Origin: a virus | IMG/VR virus record: IMGVR_UViG_3300002180_000050 | Coordinates: 1 to 29,509 of that record | DNA: 29,509 nucleotides | Strand: one strand, 5' to 3' | Shown: piece by piece, positions 5,211 to 10,590 of the stretch | How positions within the stretch are numbered: the stretch's first letter is position 1 | Layout: each line of letters opens with the position of its first letter | Notes under the pieces: model-generated | Told to the model about the DNA's origin: nothing | The model's database searches: none | The model's input: only the letters and a program-made list of their open reading frames with translations | Program-made: the position numbers and the translations under genes

Positions 5211-5491
5211 AACGCAGCCTGATATACATACTCTGTGCCACCGCTTTCTTGTATAACGCAGTGACGCTGTAGGTACCCAGACAAATAGAGCCTTTTGAGT
5301 TTAGCTCCTGCATTTTGAACGCTTATATTCTTATCTGACGCTAGTTCGGCAGTAGTGATTAGTGGGCCGCACTTCCTGCTTCTTATACTATTTATAAGCG
5401 ATACTTGCTCCACGCTTAGAAGCAAACTGCGGATGCGCTCACCATCCCCCTGCAACACTGCGGCCCTGATTCCACTATCAATATTTATCAT
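5207..5491 (-). CDS. Probable winged-helix DNA-binding protein (94 aa)
   Basis: Residues 45-75 (ITTAELASDKNISVQNAGAK followed by LKRLYLSGYLQR) have the helix-turn-helix and recognition-helix pattern of winged-helix transcription factors, then a short beta hairpin (GGTEYVYQ). It may regulate this accessory operon or a host gene; its target cannot be read from the sequence. It is tightly packed with ATGA overlaps on both sides. Confidence 0.5.
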   Translation of the reverse strand: MINIDSGIRAAVLQGDGERIRSLLLSVEQVSLINSIRSRKCGPLITTAELASDKNISVQNAGAKLKRLYLSGYLQRHCVIQESGGTEYVYQAAL

Positions 5492-5892
5492 AACTCAGGC
5501 ACCCATAGTTCATCGGCGGGGATTGGTGTTGCGTATTTCCAGCGACCAGTATCACTTCGGTATGGGTAGTCAGCGCCTTTAACATACTTGCATATGCCCC
5601 TTTCCGTACCTACAAGTGTGGGGTCACTGTCATTCACATAACAAGGCACCTTTTTACCCTCGGGGATGCAGTCGTGCCAGTTGAGTTTTTTGTAGAAGGT
5701 GTGGTTTTCAACGTCCCAAAATTTCTTTATCGGCTCGTCAACACCATAGAAGTCTTGGAATAAAAATGGTTGGTTACCTACATCATCACAAAAATGAATC
5801 ATGTATTTTTCGCATGTAACATACAGCTCTCCTTTATTCATTAAATGCTCGGCAAGTTCTTTTTTAGTGTTTATTTCTACTTCTTCGTACAT
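5488..5892 (-). CDS. Hypothetical phage protein (134 aa)
   Basis: A soluble acidic protein with many aromatics. It begins MYEEVEINTKKELAEHLMNK and ends ATPIPADELWVPEL, an ending reminiscent of phage proteins of unknown role. Its cysteines (residues 27, 35, 75, 84 and 101) show no regular metal motif. ATG 5892 follows AACGGAGATAAATT. Confidence 0.65.
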   Translation of the reverse strand: MYEEVEINTKKELAEHLMNKGELYVTCEKYMIHFCDDVGNQPFLFQDFYGVDEPIKKFWDVENHTFYKKLNWHDCIPEGKKVPCYVNDSDPTLVGTERGICKYVKGADYPYRSDTGRWKYATPIPADELWVPEL

Positions 5893-5904
5893 AATTTATC
5901 TCCG

Positions 5905-6195
5905 TTAGTCCTGTTGTTCGGCGTTATACCCATCAAGGTCGTGGATGCTGCTAGTTTTGTCTGGGTCAATCATCCCAAATATCTCATCAAGCAAGTCGTA
6001 CCTTTGCTCATCGTGCGCCTCCTCTATTAGAGCAAGACGGTGTAGCTCATGCCCACGCGACACTGCGGTTATCGCCCACGGTAGGCCGTCAGATTTTTTA
6101 AAGTTGTCGAAAATCCTTTTGTTTTCTTCCTCGAACGCGGCTGTGTCGTTGATTGTGTAAACGGTTGTCAACTGCCTCAATCTTGGTATTTTCAT
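5905..6195 (-). CDS. Hypothetical phage protein (96 aa)
   Basis: Mostly helical and strongly acidic in the C-terminal half (DLLDEIFGMIDPD, then DLDGYNAEQQD), with a basic N-terminus (MKIPRLRQL). ATG 6195 follows TCGGAGAAAGAC. The acidic surface could mimic nucleic acid, as in some anti-defence proteins, but that is only a thought. No family is recognised. Confidence 0.6.
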   Translation of the reverse strand: MKIPRLRQLTTVYTINDTAAFEEENKRIFDNFKKSDGLPWAITAVSRGHELHRLALIEEAHDEQRYDLLDEIFGMIDPDKTSSIHDLDGYNAEQQD

Positions 6196-6225
6196 GTCTT
6201 TCTCCGATTGTTTGTAGTGTTATGT

Positions 6226-6238
6226 GGGATTCAATCCC
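6226..6238. repeat. Perfect 13-base palindrome GGGATT-C-AATCCC
   Basis: It lies in the short gap between the genes at 5905 and 6252. It could be a small mRNA hairpin between two translated genes or a protein site. No T run follows, so it is not a terminator. Confidence 0.35.
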
Positions 6239-6251
6239 GTAAAGCAGGCTG

Positions 6252-6563
6252 TTAGCTGGAAAAAACACCCTTAAACGGCGTGCCATCCTCTTTAGCCCGA
6301 TTGATAAGATAAATATTTCGCGGCCCTTTGATAAAGCCAGCGCTTTCAATTCCTGCTATCTCGATTGGCGTCCCTTCTCCCGCGATACATTGAACAGCCA
6401 TAATATATGTTCCATCATCGCGCGATCCGTAATGAAACCAGTACCGAGTCCATGTATTATTAGCAAGAAACCGAACCTTGTCTTGCACGTCAGCAGGAGT
6501 AGCAAAGCCAGCATCAGCTAACAAGGCGCTTAACGCGGATTCGTCACTCTTCGCTTCGCTCAT
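6252..6563 (-). CDS. Hypothetical phage protein (103 aa)
   Basis: The N-terminal 30 residues form two small helices (SALSALLADAGFATPADVQDK). They are followed by an aromatic beta-rich part (TWTRYWFHYGSRDDGTYIM) and an ILE-rich end. There is no signal peptide or metal motif. ATG 6563 follows CCGGAGAGGAAAG. No family is recognised. Confidence 0.6.
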   Translation of the reverse strand: MSEAKSDESALSALLADAGFATPADVQDKVRFLANNTWTRYWFHYGSRDDGTYIMAVQCIAGEGTPIEIAGIESAGFIKGPRNIYLINRAKEDGTPFKGVFSS

Positions 6564-6588
6564 CTTTCCTCTCCGGTTAACTAAAGCG

Positions 6589-6786
6589 CTAGTATTGATC
6601 TGGTCGTGCTGTGGTGCATTCTGGGTTATCGCACTGTGATTCTTCTTTGTAATAACTCCAGCCGCAAGTACACTTTATCCAGCAATCACAAGCGCCAGCT
6701 TTCGCACCGCACATTGTGCAGGTCATTTTGGCTTTAATAAAAAACATATCCATCGGTGTTGCTGTGTGGAAATCTGATTCTTTCAT
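6589..6786 (-). CDS. Small cysteine-rich zinc-finger protein (65 aa)
   Basis: Eight cysteines are arranged as CTMC (23-26), CDC (33-35), CTC (39-41) and two further at 52 and 57. That is enough for two zinc sites in a compact ribbon. Such proteins in phages may be adaptors or inhibitors, but this one is not recognised. ATG 6786 follows CCGGAAAGATATTAG, a variant of the operon's leader. Confidence 0.65.
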   Translation of the reverse strand: MKESDFHTATPMDMFFIKAKMTCTMCGAKAGACDCWIKCTCGWSYYKEESQCDNPECTTARPDQY

Positions 6787-6787
6787 G

Positions 6788-6976
6788 CTAATATCTTTCC
6801 GGCATTGCTGGCCCTATCTCGGGGCAGTCTGGTTTTAAGCCTCGATAATCAGGCCATACTTTAGAGCATACATTTTACTTATAGCGCTCTGCCTCGCCAG
6901 CATCATCGTCATAGCTCATTGATCCAGCCGCAAAGAATAGAGCCAGGATGATGGCGCATAGTATGTGGACTCTCAT
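6788..6976 (-). pseudogene. Signal-peptide small protein interrupted by an in-frame TAA
   Basis: ATG 6976 overlaps the repressor stop as ATGA. The first part is a 33-residue peptide with a classic signal sequence (MRVHILCAIILALFFAAGS), ending in GEAERYK and TAA at 6875-6877. The same frame continues for 28 residues, NVCSKVWPDYRGLKPDC and onward, to TAG at 6788-6790. The second part carries a WPDY-G motif and cysteines like those closing small exported phage proteins that I recall. The simplest reading is one 62-residue gene broken by a nonsense codon; a true short gene or stop read-through are alternatives. Confidence 0.5.
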
Positions 6977-7173
6977 GACTCGCCCTTCTTGATAAACGCG
7001 CTAGCCTTCACCCCGAACACATTAGCCAGCTTTAATATCGTGTCGCTGTTGCAGCTCCCACGCCGCAGCATAGTTGATACCGCAGCCGGTGAAATACCAA
7101 GATGCTCGGCTAATTGCTCTTGATTCCAGCCCTTTTTCTTCATGTAAATTTTAGTTGATTTTGTTATATCCAT
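6973..7173 (-). CDS. XRE-family repressor, helix-turn-helix only (66 aa)
   Basis: Residues 15-62 form a complete HTH_3 domain: WNQEQLAEHLGISPAAVSTM is the helix-turn-helix, followed by NSDTILKLANVFGV. It lacks the C-terminal LexA/CI peptidase domain, so it cannot be inactivated by RecA in the way lambda CI is; it is more like Cro or a small immunity repressor. It heads the leftward accessory operon, opposite the plus-strand early operon. ATG 7173 is preceded by GCGAGG. Confidence 0.8.
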   Translation of the reverse strand: MDITKSTKIYMKKKGWNQEQLAEHLGISPAAVSTMLRRGSCNSDTILKLANVFGVKASAFIKKGES

Positions 7174-7199
7174 GTCGCGCCTCGCTTGGTTAGGCTTTA

Positions 7200-7227
7200 A
7201 TAATACGCTAAAAATATAATTTGTAAA
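7200..7227 (-). promoter_or_regulatory. Leftward promoter of the repressor operon
   Basis: On the minus strand TTTACA (7222-7227) and TATTAT (7200-7205) are 16 bases apart. Transcription would begin near 7193, about 20 bases before the repressor start. Confidence 0.55.
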
Positions 7228-7233
7228 GCGCTT
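7226..7233. promoter_or_regulatory. AAGCGCTT palindrome, candidate operator
   Basis: This perfect eight-base palindrome overlaps the -35 elements of both divergent promoters. Two copies of TTTAATAAT (7196-7204 and 7236-7244) flank it. A repressor bound here would control both directions. The operator assignment is inference. Confidence 0.35.
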
Positions 7234-7261
7234 GATTTAATAATCGAAAGGGTGCTATTGT
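7232..7261 (+). promoter_or_regulatory. Rightward early promoter
   Basis: TTGATT (7232-7237) and TATTGT (7256-7261) are 18 bases apart on the plus strand. Transcription would begin near 7268, just ahead of the ribosome site of the first early gene. Confidence 0.45.
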
Positions 7262-7287
7262 TTGACCACAACAACGGAGAAGAAAGC

Positions 7288-7782
7288 ATGATAAATATAT
7301 CTGAAATAGTAAAAGACTGGCCTGTAGTGGATGGGTGGAGTGTCAGCACTGGCGTCTCATGGTGCGCCAAAGGCTTTAGATTGAAGGTTGGCATAAACTG
7401 TTATATCAGCGACCGGGCTCATGTTGGCGACCGGGCTCATGTTGGCGAAGGGGCTAGTGTTGGCGAAGGGGCTCATGTTGGCGACCGGGCTCATGTTGGC
7501 GGCTGGGCTCATGTTGGCGAAGGGGCTCATGTTGGCGAAGGGGCTAGTGTTGGCGAAGGGGCTAGTGTTGTTTGTAATATTGGCTATGCAGACGGCTACG
7601 GCAAGGCGCTTTGCTCTTTTGAAGGGGTCGCATACATTGGGGCTGGATGCCAGTGGTTAACTCTGGATGATGCTATAGAGCATTGGTCTAATCACGACGA
7701 AGATAGAAGCATGACTCTATGTCTGATGGAATCGGCCAAAGCGATAGCCAAGCTGAAAGGGCTAAAAACTGGAGCATCATGA
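7288..7782 (+). CDS. Left-handed beta-helix (hexapeptide repeat) early protein (164 aa)
   Basis: First gene of the rightward early operon. ATG 7288 follows AACGGAGAAGAAAGC and is preferred over an in-frame GTG at 7252, which lies upstream of the predicted transcription start. The centre (about residues 41-94) is nine hexapeptides of the type V-G-D/E-R/G-A-H/S, which match the left-handed beta-helix rule. They would form three turns of a prism. The N-terminal 40 residues and the C-terminal 70 (VAYIGAGCQWLTLDDAIEHW and beyond) flank it. The helix alone does not show enzyme activity; structural, binding or DNA-mimic roles are all possible. Confidence 0.75.
   Translation: MINISEIVKDWPVVDGWSVSTGVSWCAKGFRLKVGINCYISDRAHVGDRAHVGEGASVGEGAHVGDRAHVGGWAHVGEGAHVGEGASVGEGASVVCNIGYADGYGKALCSFEGVAYIGAGCQWLTLDDAIEHWSNHDEDRSMTLCLMESAKAIAKLKGLKTGAS
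7408..7569 (+). repeat. Nine tandem 18-base repeats inside the beta-helix gene
   Basis: Units such as GGCGACCGGGCTCATGTT and GGCGAAGGGGCTAGTGTT follow each other without a gap and preserve frame. Only codons 2, 3 and 5 of the unit vary, and variants are shuffled among positions. This suggests unit duplication and recombination, so the copy number may differ between relatives. Confidence 0.9.
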
Positions 7783-8030
7783 TGCTAAACGCAAAGCTAA
7801 AAATAGCAGTTTTTAAGCACATAACCCTGAATTATTTAATGATTGGCGAGGCCGGGCCATACGGTCGAATAACTAATTATCTGCAAATATCAAAACCTAT
7901 TGAGGTTGAATTTGAACCTAATGACGGCGGCGAGTTGCTGAAAGAGCAGAAAGAGAAGCTGATTAAACTAGCAGAGCAATCGGTGAAAGAAGCACAGCAA
8001 AAACTAGATGATCTAAATAACGGAGAATAA
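7779..8030 (+). CDS. Small protein A of a tandem paralogous pair (83 aa)
   Basis: ATG 7779 overlaps the preceding stop as ATGA, with GGAG eight bases upstream. The middle (GEAGPYGRITNYL, then IEVEFE) and the C-terminal coiled coil (EQKEKLIKLAEQSVKEAQQK) line up with the next gene's product, so the two probably arose by duplication. No family is recognised. Confidence 0.65.
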   Translation: MMLNAKLKIAVFKHITLNYLMIGEAGPYGRITNYLQISKPIEVEFEPNDGGELLKEQKEKLIKLAEQSVKEAQQKLDDLNNGE

Positions 8031-8031
8031 A

Positions 8032-8271
8032 ATGAAAACTACAACAAGAGATGTAGGTGTTTATAGGCACGTAAGATCTGGCATCAGTATCGCCGGCGAA
8101 GCAGAAAGGTATAAACACGATAATGACTACATCCTTACATCAAACATTGTAAATGTTAAATTTGAAGTGGTCGATATTCTAGCCGAGAACGATGCAATGA
8201 AAGCTATCAGGATCAAGCTAGCACAAGAGCGGCTAGAGGTGGCGCAAAAAGACTTGGAGGACCTGCTATGA
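8032..8271 (+). CDS. Small protein B of a tandem paralogous pair (79 aa)
   Basis: ATG 8032 follows AACGGAGAATAAA. The product has the same build as its upstream neighbour: GEAERYKHDNDYI, then VNVKFEVVD, then a helix IRIKLAQERLEVAQKDLEDL. The two helices could pair with each other as a heterodimer; this is inference. It ends in an ATGA overlap with the next gene. Confidence 0.65.
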   Translation: MKTTTRDVGVYRHVRSGISIAGEAERYKHDNDYILTSNIVNVKFEVVDILAENDAMKAIRIKLAQERLEVAQKDLEDLL

Positions 8272-8528
8272 GTGACTACACGATATATACAAGGATTGGC
8301 GATGCAAATATAGAGCTTCGCATTGAGTTTGAATACTTTCCAGGTACACCAGCCAAGATTACCGGAACAATGGAAGACGGATGCCCAGCAGAAGGCCCGA
8401 CACTTAACGTGACAGAAGTTCAAATAGTGCCGTCCATAGAGCCGAGAGACATAACCGATTTTGAGATATGGGGGCAGCTCATAGATAAGGCCTGCCTTAA
8501 CCACGTTGCAAGCATAGGGGAAGCGTGA
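8268..8528 (+). CDS. Hypothetical phage protein (86 aa)
   Basis: An acidic, beta-rich protein: IELRIEFEYFPGTPAKITG is followed by a proline-rich middle and a C-terminal helix. The arrangement recalls small hypothetical proteins placed just ahead of recombination genes in lambdoid phages. Both ends overlap their neighbours by ATGA. Confidence 0.65.
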   Translation: MSDYTIYTRIGDANIELRIEFEYFPGTPAKITGTMEDGCPAEGPTLNVTEVQIVPSIEPRDITDFEIWGQLIDKACLNHVASIGEA

Positions 8529-9034
8529 TGAGTAAAACACATTATCGCAAAGTATTTAAAAGCGACCACCTTGGCGTGGCTGATCTTGAAGATTTTGTCG
8601 AAACAGGCAGCAATCTAAAGTTTACAATATCTCACGTCAACCAAGAGATTGGCGCAACTGTTGCAGGTAAAAAGATAAACGCCAACATCGCATATTTTAA
8701 CGAGAAAATTAAGCCTCTAGTGCTTAATGCCACTAATTCTAAAACAATGAGGAATTTAACGGGAAGCAGCTTTATTGATGACTGGGCTGATATTACGGTG
8801 CAGCTTTACATAGACAAGACCGCACAGCTAATGGGGGAAATTGTTGGCGGTGTGAGGATTAGTCCCAACAAGGTTAGTGCGACTAAAGAGGAGCTGACAC
8901 CAAACCATGCTAAGTGGGGCGGCGCTGTAGCCGCGTTCAAGCGCGACGGCAATCTAAAGGCCGTTATGGATGTAATGACTATAAGCAGAGAAAATCAGCA
9001 GCTTATAATCGACCAGGCTACCGACAATGTTTGA
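8525..9034 (+). CDS. Conserved phage protein paired with the exonuclease (169 aa)
   Basis: The features YRKVFKSDHLGVADLED, the motif NATNSKTMRNLTGSSFIDDW and a beta-strand IDKTAQLMGEIVGGVRI belong to a phage protein type that commonly precedes YqaJ-type exonucleases. Its beta-rich middle suits single-strand DNA binding and its position suits an accessory recombination factor, but I know of no experimental proof. The sequence does not look like a RecT or Bet annealing protein. It overlaps the exonuclease gene by eight bases and the preceding gene by ATGA. Confidence 0.6.
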   Translation: MMSKTHYRKVFKSDHLGVADLEDFVETGSNLKFTISHVNQEIGATVAGKKINANIAYFNEKIKPLVLNATNSKTMRNLTGSSFIDDWADITVQLYIDKTAQLMGEIVGGVRISPNKVSATKEELTPNHAKWGGAVAAFKRDGNLKAVMDVMTISRENQQLIIDQATDNV

Positions 9035-9662
9035 GTTCCACGATGTTGAGCAGAATAGCGACGCGTGGTTTGACCTTCGTGCAGGGAGGCTTACCAGCTC
9101 AAAGCTCGGCGTCGTGATGGCGAACTACGGGAAGGCGTTCGGCAATCCAGCCAAGCAGTACGCTGTTAATATCGCTGTAGAGCAAATTACCGGGAAGCCC
9201 ATGCCTAGCGGCTACCAGAACGAACACATGCAGCGCGGCCACGAACAGGAGCCTGTAGCCCGCATGATTTACGAGACCGACACATTCTCCACCGTAAGCA
9301 ATGGAGGGTTTTTCGGCTCTGAGTTCATTGGATGCTCACCTGACGGGATGGTATTCGACAGTGGTGTAATTGAGATCAAATCGGTAATACCTAGCGTTCA
9401 TTTTGCCAACATCAAAAGACAGTCGCTTGACCCGGCTTATCGCTGGCAGTGTATCGGCAATCTTAAATTCACCGGGAGGGACTGGCTAGACTTTGTGAGT
9501 TACTGCGCTGACTTTCCACCCGACAAGCAGTTATTCACGCATCGCATTGAACCTGATAGTTTTACCGATGATTTCAAGATGATTGATGAGCGTATCAGTG
9601 AGTTTAAGGCGCTGGTCGATAAGACTCGGCAAGATATTTTAAACCTCGACTACAGGACGTAA
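9027..9662 (+). CDS. YqaJ/lambda-type 5'-3' exonuclease (211 aa)
   Basis: The nuclease core is complete. GHEQEP (residues 71-76, E75) is followed by CSPDG (103-107, D106) and VIEIKS (114-119, E116 and K118), the D...ExK centre of the PD-(D/E)XK fold. RWQCIGNLKFTG (139-150) contains the conserved glutamine-bearing helix. These proteins resect DNA ends to give 3' single strands for annealing in phage recombination and concatemer formation. The length is normal for the family. It follows its likely DNA-binding partner with an eight-base overlap. Confidence 0.85.
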   Translation: MFEFHDVEQNSDAWFDLRAGRLTSSKLGVVMANYGKAFGNPAKQYAVNIAVEQITGKPMPSGYQNEHMQRGHEQEPVARMIYETDTFSTVSNGGFFGSEFIGCSPDGMVFDSGVIEIKSVIPSVHFANIKRQSLDPAYRWQCIGNLKFTGRDWLDFVSYCADFPPDKQLFTHRIEPDSFTDDFKMIDERISEFKALVDKTRQDILNLDYRT

Positions 9663-9664
9663 CT

Positions 9665-9808
9665 ATGTACAGAATCAAATACTGGTACACCGGGGACGAT
9701 AACCCAAGGTGGTGCTTATCTGGCACTATGGACTACAACTCAGCGGCAATGATTGTCGAATCTGGATTACATGAGAAGGCGCATATTGTGTGCGAAGGGG
9801 AAATATAA
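9665..9808 (+). CDS. Small hypothetical protein (47 aa)
   Basis: ATG 9665 lies three bases after the exonuclease stop, and the gene ends in a TAATG junction with the next. The product opens MYRIKYWYTGDDNPRWCLSG and ends HIVCEGEI, a compact aromatic-rich protein with two cysteines. It may be distantly related to the following gene, which also has an N-terminal strand and an alanine-rich helix. Confidence 0.6.
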   Translation: MYRIKYWYTGDDNPRWCLSGTMDYNSAAMIVESGLHEKAHIVCEGEI

Positions 9809-9987
9809 TGTTCATTATCGAATGCGACCCGGCAATAAGTGAGTCCCATATTTTTAAGTTTGACAACGAAAAGGATGCTTTTACGGCTGCTTCTGTTATG
9901 GCGAAAAAACATAATGTAGTGGTAACTGTCAGCAAAGAGATTAAAAGGTTCCGTCTCATTGTTCAACAGGAGGTTGTACAGTCATGA
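9808..9987 (+). CDS. Small hypothetical protein (59 aa)
   Basis: The start is ATG 9808, joined to the preceding stop (TAATG) with GAAGGGG upstream; a start further upstream would overlap the neighbour without a site. The pattern is strand-helix-strand-strand: MFIIECDPAI, then EKDAFTAASVMAKKH, then VVVTVSKEIKRFRLIV. This looks like a small alpha/beta fold. Function is unknown. Confidence 0.6.
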   Translation: MFIIECDPAISESHIFKFDNEKDAFTAASVMAKKHNVVVTVSKEIKRFRLIVQQEVVQS

Positions 9988-10178
9988 CTATTGAAGTAAA
10001 GATATCTTGCGACGCTAGTGGTTGTTTTAACGAGAGAGACCTTTACGACTGGCCGACTGACAGTGATATTGAAGATATGGGATGGCACCTTCATCCTGGC
10101 GTTCCAGAGCAACAGTATTGCGACGAATGCTGGCCTGTTGTAAAAAAAGAAATCGACGAAATACGCAATTCAGGATGA
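9984..10178 (+). CDS. Small protein with paired cysteines (64 aa)
   Basis: CDASGC (residues 9-14) and YCDEC (45-49) are spaced as two halves of one zinc site around an acidic middle and a WHLHPG segment. The pattern matches small phage zinc proteins of unknown role. ATG 9984 overlaps the preceding stop as ATGA. Confidence 0.6.
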   Translation: MTIEVKISCDASGCFNERDLYDWPTDSDIEDMGWHLHPGVPEQQYCDECWPVVKKEIDEIRNSG

Positions 10179-10184
10179 GCATCA

Positions 10185-10340
10185 ATGACTAAACCACTAA
10201 TGGCACAACCAGGCACCGTAATGGCTGCCATCGAAGCTATGGAGTCAATCATTCATAATAAACGGCAGGGTATGAAAGAGCAGGCTGTAGACAGGCGCAG
10301 GCTTGAGGTTATTAAGAAGGTGTTGATCGGTGATATTTAG
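10185..10340 (+). CDS. Small basic hypothetical protein (51 aa)
   Basis: ATG 10185 follows AGGATGAG. The product is helical and basic (IIHNKRQGMKEQAVDRRRLE, then VIKKVLIGDI). It closes the tightly packed part of the early operon, 70 bases before the membrane gene. It is unrecognised. Confidence 0.5.
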   Translation: MTKPLMAQPGTVMAAIEAMESIIHNKRQGMKEQAVDRRRLEVIKKVLIGDI

Positions 10341-10342
10341 AC

Positions 10343-10366
10343 AAAAAAACCCCGCAATTAAGCGGG
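10343..10366 (-). terminator. Rho-independent terminator of the late operon
   Basis: CCCGC (10351-10355) and GCGGG (10362-10366) form a stem with a six-base loop, followed on the minus strand by seven T (10343-10349). It lies downstream of the portal gene and would end the 19 kb leftward late transcript. Confidence 0.7.
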
Positions 10367-10410
10367 AAAATGTGGGCCGTCGCCCTTTCGGAGAAACTAA
10401 AGGATAGCAC

Positions 10411-10590
10411 ATGAAACCAATATACGCATTTAATCTGTTTATATGGGGCATGGTGACGGGCCTAAACTTATTCGCGTTAAGCTGGCCCGATAATATGCCA
10501 GACCATGTTTACGGGTCGTGGCCGCTGGCTGTCGTGGGAATATGCGCGGCTATTTTTTGCTTTATAAAAGTGACGCGGCCTGATAATTAG
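10411..10590 (+). CDS. Small two-span membrane protein (59 aa)
   Basis: Two hydrophobic segments, about residues 5-25 (YAFNLFIWGMVTGLNLFALS) and 37-53 (WPLAVVGICAAIFCFIK), flank a short polar loop; the C-terminus is basic. ATG 10411 follows AAAGGATAGCAC. Small size and two spans fit a class II holin, but no lysis enzyme is next to it and it lies in the early operon, so an exclusion or other membrane role is equally possible. Its stop overlaps that of the portal gene by three bases. Confidence 0.6.
   Translation: MKPIYAFNLFIWGMVTGLNLFALSWPDNMPDHVYGSWPLAVVGICAAIFCFIKVTRPDN

Noticed and set aside
7408-7569. CRISPR-like or regulatory repeat array
   Set aside because: The 18-base units are contiguous, without spacers, and stay in frame within a hexapeptide-repeat protein.
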